64,000 nucleotides of DNA, from assembly GCF_001905725.1 (NCBI RefSeq), contig NZ_LIWB01000007.1, positions 186,001 to 250,000 of the forward strand, read 5' to 3'. This document shows positions 54,303 to 61,996 of the stretch, piece by piece (the first letter of the stretch is position 1; the number at the start of each line of letters is the position of its first letter). Below the pieces are notes generated by a model. That model did no database searches and was not told the origin of the DNA. It saw only the letters and a program-made list of their open reading frames with translations. The translations under genes were made by a program, and so were the position numbers. This DNA is from Streptomyces sp. CB02400 (GTDB lineage Bacteria; Actinomycetota; Actinomycetes; Streptomycetales; Streptomycetaceae).

Positions 54303-55067
54303 TCAGCCCTCCCGGCTCGCGACGGGCTGCCGGCGGCCGAGCAGTGCCAGGTGTCCGGCGATCCGCTCGGCGCCGGGCTGTGCCATGTCCCGTACGATCC
54401 GCCCGTCGGCGAGGACCAGCACGCGGTCGGCCCAGGACGCGGCGACCGGGTCGTGGGTCACCATGACGACGGTCTGCCCGAACTGGTCGACCACCGACCG
54501 CAGCAGGGCGAGGACGTCGGCGGCGGTCCGGGTGTCCAGGGCTCCGGTGGGTTCGTCGCAGAAGATCACCTCGGGCCGGGTGACGAGCGCACGGGCGATC
54601 GCGACGCGCTGCTGCTGGCCGCCGGAGAGCTGCGCGGGCCGGTGCCGCAGCCGTCCGCCCAGTCCGACCCTCCCGATCACCTCGGCGGCCCACGCCGGAT
54701 CGGGCCGGTGGCCCGACAGCCGCGAGGGCAGCAGGATGTTCTGCTCCACGTTCAGCGCGCCCACCAGGTTGAACGCCTGGAACACGAAACCGATCCGGCT
54801 GCGGCGCAGTTCGGTCAGCCGCTTCTCGGACATCGACGACAGATCGGTGGCACCGATCCGTACCGTCCCCGAGTCCGGCCGGTCCAGTCCGGCCGCGCAG
54901 TGCAGCAGGGTGCTCTTGCCCGATCCGGACGGTCCCATCACGGCGGTCGCCGTGCCGCGCGTGAACACGGCGCTCACGTCGTCCAGCGCCACGACCGGCT
55001 GCTCACCGCCGTACGTCTTGTGCACATGGTCGAGGCCGACGGCGACGTCGGCCGGGGTCAGTGACAT
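54303..55067 (-). CDS. ABC transporter ATPase (MacB/LolD type)
   Basis: This 254-residue ATPase has Walker A MGPSGSGKSTL, signature LSGGQQQRVAIARAL, Walker B VIFCDEPTGALD and the switch histidine in VMVTHDP. The FQAFNLV loop and the CDEPTGALD text are typical of the MacB/LolD subfamily. It is the first gene of an operon with the FtsX-like permease and, further on, the histidine kinase and response regulator, resembling peptide-resistance modules. The ATG at 55067 begins MSLTPADVAVGL. Confidence 0.93.
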   Translation of the reverse strand: MSLTPADVAVGLDHVHKTYGGEQPVVALDDVSAVFTRGTATAVMGPSGSGKSTLLHCAAGLDRPDSGTVRIGATDLSSMSEKRLTELRRSRIGFVFQAFNLVGALNVEQNILLPSRLSGHRPDPAWAAEVIGRVGLGGRLRHRPAQLSGGQQQRVAIARALVTRPEVIFCDEPTGALDTRTAADVLALLRSVVDQFGQTVVMVTHDPVAASWADRVLVLADGRIVRDMAQPGAERIAGHLALLGRRQPVASREG

Positions 55068-55401
55068 GGTGGGGCGCCTTCCGGGCGTGGTTCGTCGCGG
55101 TACCTGAACGACGGTAGGAGGCGCGGAGGCCGCCGCCCATGCAGCCAGTGACCGAACGATGGTGGTGCAGGCACTACCACCCGGCATAACGTCCGTGGTC
55201 GCGCCGTTCGCCCAGGCCCGGCGCGGTTCCGGCGGCGAGGACGCGGGACCGCAGGTCAACGGAAGATCACCTACCGGTCTCGACGGGCCCTCTCCGTGTC
55301 GTCTTTGAGACTCACCTGCAACGCTCCGTACCGCACGTTCCGGCCCGCCGCGCCGTCACAGTCACTGAAGTCGACGTCAACCGACCGAGGGGACACGGAC
55401 G
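55068..55401. other. Divergent promoter region of ABC operon and VWA lipoprotein
   Basis: 334 bases with no gene. A GGTGGT-N9-ACCACC dyad at 55161-55181 could be a regulator site, perhaps for the nearby response regulator. I see no clear sigma-70 promoter and no terminator here. Confidence 0.5.
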
Positions 55402-56958
55402 ATGAAGTGGCACGGGACACGGCGGCCGGCCGGAGCGCTGCTCGCGCTCGCGGCGGCGAGCTGTCTGCTGGTGGGCGGCTGCGGCGCGGGGAGCGACGGC
55501 GGCTCCAAGGCGAGCGACGCCTCCTACGACCGCGGGGGCGACGGATCGGCGCCGCTGCCCGCCCCCGACCGGGGCTCGGGAGGGCGGTACGACGGTGAAC
55601 GGGACGAGGGCGAGCAGGACTCCCGCGAGGTCGCCCCCGATCCCGACCACCTGTCGACCTTCGCGCTGGACGTCGACACCGCCTCGTACGGCTATGCCCG
55701 CCGCACCCTCGCCGAGGGCCGGCTGCCCGATCCGTCGACCGTCCGTCCCGAGGAGTTCGTCAACAGCTTCCGGCAGGACTACGAGCGTCCCGGCGGCGAC
55801 GGCTTCACGGTCACCGTGGACGGCGCCCGCACCGAAGAGGAGGACTGGTCGCTGGTCCGGGTGGGCCTGGCCACCAGGGCCGCCGATCCGGACGGTGAAC
55901 GCCCGCCCGCCGCCCTGACGTTCGTCATCGACATCTCGGGTTCGATGGCGGAACCGGGCCGCCTCGACCTCGCGCAGGACTCCCTCGCGACCATGACGGA
56001 TCAGCTGCGCGACGACGACTCGGTGGCCGTCGTCACCTTCAGCGACGAGGCCGAGACCGTCCTGCCGATGACCCGGCTCGGCGGCAACCGGGGCGAGGTG
56101 CACGACGCCGTCGACAGCCTGGAGCCGACCGACTCCACCAACCTCGGGGCGGGTGTGGAGACCGGGTACGAGACCGCCGTCGAGGGGCTGCGCGAGGGCG
56201 CGACCAACCGGGTCGTGCTCGTCTCGGACGCCCTCGCCAACACCGGTGACACGGACGCCGACGCGATCCTCGAACGCATCGCGGAGTCCCGCCGCGAGCA
56301 CGGCATCACCCTGTTCGGTGTCGGTGTCGGCAGCGACTACGGCGACGCGCTCATGGAGAAGCTCGCCGACAAGGGCGACGGCCACACGGTGTACGTGTCC
56401 GGCGAGGAGGACGCCCGCGAGGTGTTCTGCGAGCAGCTGCCCCGCAACATCGAGCTGACGGCCCGTGACGCCAAGGCGCAGGTCGCCTTCGCCCCGGAGA
56501 CGGTCGCCGAGTTCCGGCTCGTCGGCTACGACAACCGGCGGGTCGCCGACGAGGACTTCCGTGACGACCGCGTGGACGGCGGCGAGGTCGGCCCCGGCCA
56601 CACCGTGACCGCCTTGTACGCCGTACGCATCCGGCCCGGGGCCGACGGGCACCTCGCCACGGCGACCGTGCGCTGGCTCGACCCCGACAGCCGCACCCCT
56701 CACGAGGAGACGGGCGACCTTGAGGCCGACGGGCTCGCCGACTCCGTGTGGAGCGCGCGGCGCGGTCTGACGGTCACCGCGACCGCGGCCTACTTCGCCG
56801 ACGCCCTGCGCTCCTTCGACCACCGCTACAGCGCGCTGCCGGGCGCCCCCGGTCTCGGTGAACTCTCCCAGCGTGCGGGTGACTTGGCGGACCGGACGGA
56901 GGACGAGGACATCCGCGGGCTGGCGAAGGCGATCCGCGCGGCGAACCGACTGGACTGA
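55402..56958 (+). CDS. von Willebrand A domain lipoprotein (YfbK-like)
   Basis: This 518-residue protein has a lipoprotein signal (lipobox LVGGC near residue 27), an acidic and glycine-rich linker, the YfbK N-terminal segment (FALDVDTASYGYARR), then a VWA domain with the metal-binding motif DISGSMAEPG and T/D residues in DSTNLGAGVETGYE and VLVSDALANTGDTDAD. It ends in the DUF3520-type domain. It is an extracellular, membrane-anchored protein of unknown partner. GGGGAC precedes the ATG loosely. It is divergent from the ABC operon. Confidence 0.9.
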   Translation: MKWHGTRRPAGALLALAAASCLLVGGCGAGSDGGSKASDASYDRGGDGSAPLPAPDRGSGGRYDGERDEGEQDSREVAPDPDHLSTFALDVDTASYGYARRTLAEGRLPDPSTVRPEEFVNSFRQDYERPGGDGFTVTVDGARTEEEDWSLVRVGLATRAADPDGERPPAALTFVIDISGSMAEPGRLDLAQDSLATMTDQLRDDDSVAVVTFSDEAETVLPMTRLGGNRGEVHDAVDSLEPTDSTNLGAGVETGYETAVEGLREGATNRVVLVSDALANTGDTDADAILERIAESRREHGITLFGVGVGSDYGDALMEKLADKGDGHTVYVSGEEDAREVFCEQLPRNIELTARDAKAQVAFAPETVAEFRLVGYDNRRVADEDFRDDRVDGGEVGPGHTVTALYAVRIRPGADGHLATATVRWLDPDSRTPHEETGDLEADGLADSVWSARRGLTVTATAAYFADALRSFDHRYSALPGAPGLGELSQRAGDLADRTEDEDIRGLAKAIRAANRLD

Positions 56959-56997
56959 CCCCCGCCCATTGACTGATTCCTACGCGCGGGTAAGTTG

Positions 56998-57007
56998 ACT
57001 CCGGAGT
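56998..57007. promoter_or_regulatory. Palindrome ACTCCGGAGT before the acyl-CoA ligase gene
   Basis: A 10-bp perfect palindrome inside GTTGACTCCGGAGTAAGTAAG, 53 bases before the ligase start. The surrounding TAAG repeats are AT-rich for this DNA. It looks like a TetR-type operator, possibly for a fatty-acid regulator elsewhere in the genome. Confidence 0.4.
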
Positions 57008-57060
57008 AAGTAAGTACGGCAGCACCAGCACGAGAGCATCAGCCGCGACCGGGAGCCGTC

Positions 57061-58977
57061 ATGGGCGTACGCAGGGATCTGAAACGGGCGACACGACGCA
57101 CGGGTCCGACGAGCCGGACCGGAGCCGAGACCGTCAGGGACGAACACGGTGTCGTGCGTGAGGCCCGTACGGCGGCTCTGGCCCCGCGGCGGACCACCGG
57201 CAGCACGGCCGACATCCCGTTCACCAACGCGGTCGAGGCCCCCGACGCGGTGGTGCTGCGGCGCGAGGAGCACGGCACCTGGCGCCCGGTGACGGCGGCG
57301 GCCTTCGCCCGGGAGGTCACCGCCGTGGCCAAGGGGCTGATCGCCGCCGGACTGGAACCGGGCGACCGGGTCGCCGTGATGTCCCGTACGCGCTACGAGT
57401 GGACGGTCCTGGACTTCGCGATCTGGTCCGCAGGGGGCCGGGTCGTGCCGGTCTACCCCACCTCCTCGGCGGAGCAGGTGGAGTGGATCGTCCGTGACTC
57501 CGGCGCCCGGTACGTCGTCACGGAGACCGCGCAGAACACGGCCGCCGTCGCCGCCGGCACCGCCGACCACCCGGAACCCCCGCGCGTGTGGGAACTGGAC
57601 GCGGACGCCCTCGCCGAACTCACCGCGCTCGGCCTGGACGTCCCCGACGAGGAGGTCACCGAGCGCCGTACGGCCCTGACCCCCGACACCGTCGCGACCG
57701 TCTGCTACACCTCCGGCACCACCGGACGCCCCAAGGGCTGCGTCCTCACCCACGCCAACCTGTACGCCGAGGCCGCCAACACGGTCGAGCTGCTGCACCC
57801 CGTCTTCAAGGAGGTCACCGGCCAGATCGCCTCGACCCTGCTCTTCCTCCCGCTCGCCCACATCCTCGGCCGCACCATCCAGATCGCCTGCCTGCTCGCC
57901 CGTATCGAGACCGGCCACTGCCCGAGCATCAAGCCCGACGAACTCCGGCCCGCGCTCAGGGCGTTCCGCCCGACGTTCCTGGTCGGTGTGCCCTACCTCT
58001 TCGAGAAGATCCACGACACCGGCCGGGCCACCGCCGAGAAGATCGGCCGGGGCGCCTCCTTCGAACGCGCCCACCGCGTCGCCGTCCGCTTCGGCGAGGC
58101 CCACCTCGACAAGTTCCTGGGGCGCGGCAAGGGTCCCGGCCCGATGCTGTACGCCGCGTGGGCGCTGTACGACCTGCTGGTCTACCGCCGGGTCCGCAAG
58201 GAACTCGGCGGGCGGGTGCGCTACGCCATCAGCGGCGGCTCCCCGCTGGAGCGGGACCTCAACCTCTTCTTCTACGCGGCCGGGATCATGGTCTACGAGG
58301 GCTACGGCCTGACCGAGACCACCGCCGCCGCCACCGTCGTCCCGCCGCTGGGCCCCCGCCCCGGCACCGTCGGACTCCCGGTCCCCGGCACCGCGGTCCG
58401 CATCGCCGGCGACGGCGAGGTACGCGTCAAGGGCGGCATCGTCTTCGGGTCGTACTGGAACAATCCGGCCGCCACCGACGAGGCGCTCGACGACGGCTGG
58501 TTCGCCACCGGCGACCTCGGCTCCCTCGACGAGGACGGCTATCTGACCATCACGGGCCGCAAGAAGGACATCCTCGTCACCTCCGGGGGCAAGAACGTCT
58601 CCCCGGCCGTCCTGGAGGACCGGCTGCGCAGCCGCCCGCCCGTCGGCCAGTGCCTCGTCGTCGGCGACAACCGGCCCTTCGTGGCCGCGCTGATCACCCT
58701 CGACCCCGAGACGGTCGCCCACTGGCTGGCGGTGCGCAAGCTGCCCGCCGGCACCCCGATGTCCGAGGTCGTCCGCGACCCCCGGATGCGCGCCGACGTG
58801 CAGAAGGCCGTCGACTACGCCAACGAGGCCGTCTCCCGCGCGGAGTCCATCCGCGCCTTCACCCTGGTCGAGGGCGAGTTCACCGAGGAGAACGGACTGC
58901 TGACCCCCTCGCTGAAGGTCAAACGGCGGGCGGCGCAGGAGGCGTACGCGGACGAGATCGCGGCCCTGTACTCCTGA
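57061..58977 (+). CDS. Long-chain fatty acyl-CoA ligase (AMP-binding)
   Basis: This 638-residue enzyme activates a fatty acid with ATP to the acyl-AMP and then the CoA thioester. It has the P-loop YTSGTTGRPKGCVLTHAN, the linker YGLTETTAAATVVPP, DGWFATGDLG, and the C-terminal GRKKDILVTSGGKNVSPA. No membrane segment is seen. It is a single gene with a candidate regulatory palindrome upstream, and its 3' end overlaps the convergent DUF1990 gene by 59 bases. A role in fatty-acid degradation or lipid recycling is likely. Confidence 0.93.
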   Translation: MGVRRDLKRATRRTGPTSRTGAETVRDEHGVVREARTAALAPRRTTGSTADIPFTNAVEAPDAVVLRREEHGTWRPVTAAAFAREVTAVAKGLIAAGLEPGDRVAVMSRTRYEWTVLDFAIWSAGGRVVPVYPTSSAEQVEWIVRDSGARYVVTETAQNTAAVAAGTADHPEPPRVWELDADALAELTALGLDVPDEEVTERRTALTPDTVATVCYTSGTTGRPKGCVLTHANLYAEAANTVELLHPVFKEVTGQIASTLLFLPLAHILGRTIQIACLLARIETGHCPSIKPDELRPALRAFRPTFLVGVPYLFEKIHDTGRATAEKIGRGASFERAHRVAVRFGEAHLDKFLGRGKGPGPMLYAAWALYDLLVYRRVRKELGGRVRYAISGGSPLERDLNLFFYAAGIMVYEGYGLTETTAAATVVPPLGPRPGTVGLPVPGTAVRIAGDGEVRVKGGIVFGSYWNNPAATDEALDDGWFATGDLGSLDEDGYLTITGRKKDILVTSGGKNVSPAVLEDRLRSRPPVGQCLVVGDNRPFVAALITLDPETVAHWLAVRKLPAGTPMSEVVRDPRMRADVQKAVDYANEAVSRAESIRAFTLVEGEFTEENGLLTPSLKVKRRAAQEAYADEIAALYS

Positions 58978-59512
58978 CCTCCGCGTCCCGCAGGACACGG
59001 AGGTAGCGCCTGCGGACGTGGAGCTGTGCCAGCAGGAGAACGGGGAAGAGCGGGCGCCAGGGGCCCGTCGGCGCCGCCCGGGTCAGGGAGCGCAGGGTCA
59101 GCAGGACCCGGCCGTCGTCGTCCCGGTGCACGATGAAGGCCTCTTCGCCGCTGACCGGGTGGCCCCGGCGGGTGCCGTAGGCGAAACCGCACCGGTCCCC
59201 GGTCTCCACCACGGCGACGACCTCGACCGGTTCCCGTACGACGCACCGGCCGAAGCCCGCCGTGACGGTGTACCGCCCGCGCTCACGCGCGCCGGTACCG
59301 CCCCCGTCGGCCGGGGCGACGGCGAAGCCGCTGCGCCGTTTGACCTCCCACCGCAGCACCGCCTCGCCGGCGGCGTTCCAGGCGTCCTCTCCCCGTCCGA
59401 TCGTCACGGTCCTCTCGAACCGGCGGAACCCGGGCGGGGACTCCGGCCAGACCGGGACCTGCGGGGCGGTGGCACCGCGGGGGCCGTAGGTGAGGCCGCC
59501 GTCCTCACCCAT
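58919..59512 (-). CDS. DUF1990 family protein
   Basis: This 197-residue protein is the actinobacterial DUF1990 family: an N-terminal LTYGPRGATAP, then WNAAGEAVLRWEVKRRSGFA, FAYGTRRGHPVSGEEAFIV and the closing VLLTLRSLTRAAPTGPW. The function is unknown. It overlaps the cysteine-desulfurase-like gene by 8 bases at its start and converges with the acyl-CoA ligase gene, so it is probably co-transcribed with the former. Confidence 0.88.
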   Translation of the reverse strand: MGEDGGLTYGPRGATAPQVPVWPESPPGFRRFERTVTIGRGEDAWNAAGEAVLRWEVKRRSGFAVAPADGGGTGARERGRYTVTAGFGRCVVREPVEVVAVVETGDRCGFAYGTRRGHPVSGEEAFIVHRDDDGRVLLTLRSLTRAAPTGPWRPLFPVLLLAQLHVRRRYLRVLRDAEVRSTGPRSRPRTPPAPPAV

Positions 59513-60728
59513 GTGCGTCCGTCCTCCGCTCCAGGAAGTCGGACAGGCCCGTCAGCAGCCGGTCGACGTCCTCGCCGCTGGTGTAGGGGGCCAGGCCGAC
59601 GCGGAGGCCGCCGGTGTCGCCGAGGCCGAGGCGGCGGGACGCCTCCAACGCGTAGAAGCTGCCGGAGGGCGCGTGGACGCCGCGGTCGGCGAGGAAACGG
59701 TAGGCGTCCTCGGTGCGGTGGCCGTCGAGGGTGAGCAGCAGGGTCGGTGTGCGCCGGGCCGCCCGGGAGTGGACGGTGACCTGCTCCAGGGCCGCCAGCC
59801 CCTTCTCCAGCCGGTCGCGCAGGACGCCCTCGTGTTCCTCGATCCCCTCGAACGCCGAGGCGAGCCGTTCACGGCGGCTGCCGCCCGGCCCGGCGCCCAG
59901 CCCGGCCAGGAAGTCGACCGCCGCACGGGTGCCCGCGAGGAACTCGTAGGGCAGCGTGCCCAGTTCGAAGCGCTCGGGCACCGCGTCCGTGGAGGGCAGC
60001 AGTTTGTCCGGGCGCAGTGTCTCCAGGAGTTCGGGGCGGGCGGCCAGGACGCCGTGGTGGGGGCCGAGGAACTTGTACGGGGAGCAGACGAGGAAGTCCG
60101 CGCCGAGCGCCTCGATGTCGGCCGGGGCGTGTGCGGCGTAGTGCACGCCGTCGACGTACAGCAGGGCGCCCGCCTCGTGCGTGATCCGCGCGATCTCGGC
60201 GATCGGGGGCATCGTGCCGATCAGGTTGGAGGCCGCGGTGACGGCCACCAGCCGGGTGCGGTCGGAGAGTTGGGCGCGGATGTCGTCGGCGGTCAGTTCG
60301 CCGGTGGCCGGGTCGAAGTCGGCCCGGCGGACGGTGCTGCCGGTCCGCTCGGCCGCCTGCACCCAGGGGCGGATGTTGGCGTCGTGGTCCAGCCGGGTGA
60401 CGACCACCTCGTCGCCCGGTGACCAGGTCGCGGCGAGGGTGCGGGAGAAGTCGTAGGTGAGCTGGGTGGCGCTGCGGCCGAAGACGATGCCCGCCGGGTC
60501 GGCGCCCAGGAGGTCGGCCATGGCGCGCCGGGCCTCGACGACGACGGTCTCGGCGTTGCGCTCGCCGGGCAGGCCGTCGCCGCGGATCGAGAGCGGCCGG
60601 GACAGCGTGGCGGCGATCGCCTCGATGACGGGCAGCGGCATCTGGGTGCCGCCGGGGCCGTCGAAGTGCGCGGTGCCGGCGGCCAGTGCGGGAATCCGGG
60701 CGCGCAGTGCGGTGAGGTCGTACGTCAC
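59505..60728 (-). CDS. Cysteine-desulfurase-like aminotransferase class V protein
   Basis: This 407-residue PLP enzyme is of the cysteine-desulfurase-like group (VC1184 type). The PLP lysine is in CSPYKFLGPHHG, with the aspartate in LLYVDGVHYAAHAP and HDANIRPWVQAAE upstream. It starts MTYDLTALRARIPALAAGTA, with FDGPGGTQMP near the N-terminus. It lacks the cysteine loop of true IscS, so the substrate is open. It overlaps DUF1990 and lies 37 bases after an AI-2E-family gene. Confidence 0.88.
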   Translation of the reverse strand: MTYDLTALRARIPALAAGTAHFDGPGGTQMPLPVIEAIAATLSRPLSIRGDGLPGERNAETVVVEARRAMADLLGADPAGIVFGRSATQLTYDFSRTLAATWSPGDEVVVTRLDHDANIRPWVQAAERTGSTVRRADFDPATGELTADDIRAQLSDRTRLVAVTAASNLIGTMPPIAEIARITHEAGALLYVDGVHYAAHAPADIEALGADFLVCSPYKFLGPHHGVLAARPELLETLRPDKLLPSTDAVPERFELGTLPYEFLAGTRAAVDFLAGLGAGPGGSRRERLASAFEGIEEHEGVLRDRLEKGLAALEQVTVHSRAARRTPTLLLTLDGHRTEDAYRFLADRGVHAPSGSFYALEASRRLGLGDTGGLRVGLAPYTSGEDVDRLLTGLSDFLERRTDAHG

Positions 60729-60765
60729 GGGGGCCTCCTGTCGATGCGGAAGGTGGGCGTGCCGG

Positions 60766-61863
60766 TCAGGTGGACGAGCCGTCGGCCCGCGGTGCGGGCG
60801 TCGGGTCGGAGAGCTGCTCGCGCAGATAGTTCCAGACGACCGCGACCAGCGCGGCCACCGGTACGGCGAGCAGGCTGCCGACGATGCCGGAGAGACTGCC
60901 GCCGAGCGTCACCGCCAGCAGGACGACCGCCGCGTGCAGTCCGAGACCGCGGCTCTGGATCATGGGCTGGAACACGTTGCCCTCGAGCTGCTGCACCACG
61001 ACGATGACGGCCAGCACGAGCAGCGCGTCCGTCAGGCCGTTGGACACCAGCGCGATCAGCACCGCGACGAAGCCGGCGAACAGGGCGCCCACGATGGGCA
61101 CGAACGCGGACACGAAGGTCAGCACCGACAGCGGCAGCACCAGGGGGACGTCCAGGATCCACAGGCCCAGGCCGATCAGTACGGCGTCGATCAGGCCGAC
61201 GAGCGCCTGGGACCGTACGAACGAGCCCAGGGTGAGCCAGCACCGCTCGGCGACGGCTGGCACGTCCGTGGCGAGCCGGCCGGGGAGCTGCCGGCCGAGC
61301 CACGGCAGGAAGCGCGGGCCGTCCTTGAGGAAGAAGAACATCAGGAAGAGCGCGAGGACGGCCGTGACCACACCGCTGAAGACGGTGCTCACGCCGGTGA
61401 CGGCGGTGGTGGCGATGGCCCCGGCGCTGTCCTGGATGCGGGCGGTCGCGGTGTCGAAGGCACCGGCGATCTGGGCGTCGTCGATGTTCAGCGGCGGCCC
61501 TGCGGCCCATTCGCGCAGCCTCTGGACGCCCTCGACGACACCGTCGGTCAGCTCGCCGGCCTCCGACGCCACGGGCACCGCGATCAGCGCCGCGGTGCCC
61601 GCGGCCACCAGCAGGAACAGCACGGTCACCAGGGAAGCGGCGAGCGCGGGGGCCAGGCCGCGCCGGCGCAGGAAACGGGTCGGGGGCCAGGTGAGCGTGG
61701 TGAGGAGGAGACCGACTATCAGCGGCCAGACCACCGACCACATCCGGCCCAGCACCCACAGCACCACCGCCGCCGCCACCAGGACCAGCAGCAGCTCACC
61801 GGAGACGCGCGCCGACGTGCGCAGCGCGGCGCGGGTTCTCCCCGCGTTCAACGTGGCAGACAT
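60766..61863 (-). CDS. AI-2E family transporter (UPF0118)
   Basis: This 365-residue membrane protein has the family layout of about seven or eight helices in two blocks (about 20 to 85 and 150 to 340). A long mid-segment carries FFFLKDGPRFLPWLGRQL, and the conserved C-terminal patterns LQSRGLGLHAAVVLLAVTLG (here IQSRGLG) and GGSLSGIVGSLLAVPVAALV follow. Members export small molecules or ions; the autoinducer-2 role is known only for some. It is the first gene of an operon with the cysteine-desulfurase-like gene and DUF1990. Confidence 0.9.
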   Translation of the reverse strand: MSATLNAGRTRAALRTSARVSGELLLVLVAAAVVLWVLGRMWSVVWPLIVGLLLTTLTWPPTRFLRRRGLAPALAASLVTVLFLLVAAGTAALIAVPVASEAGELTDGVVEGVQRLREWAAGPPLNIDDAQIAGAFDTATARIQDSAGAIATTAVTGVSTVFSGVVTAVLALFLMFFFLKDGPRFLPWLGRQLPGRLATDVPAVAERCWLTLGSFVRSQALVGLIDAVLIGLGLWILDVPLVLPLSVLTFVSAFVPIVGALFAGFVAVLIALVSNGLTDALLVLAVIVVVQQLEGNVFQPMIQSRGLGLHAAVVLLAVTLGGSLSGIVGSLLAVPVAALVAVVWNYLREQLSDPTPAPRADGSST

Positions 61864-61996
61864 GGAGGCACCTTATGGGGCCCGCCGGTCACGGTGATCG
61901 ACCGGGACCCGCTCGGGATCTGCCCGGGAGGACGTCCGGCGGGGTTCCACCGTGTCGGCCGGGTCGCGGCCGGGGCCGGTGAGGCAGACTGAGGTC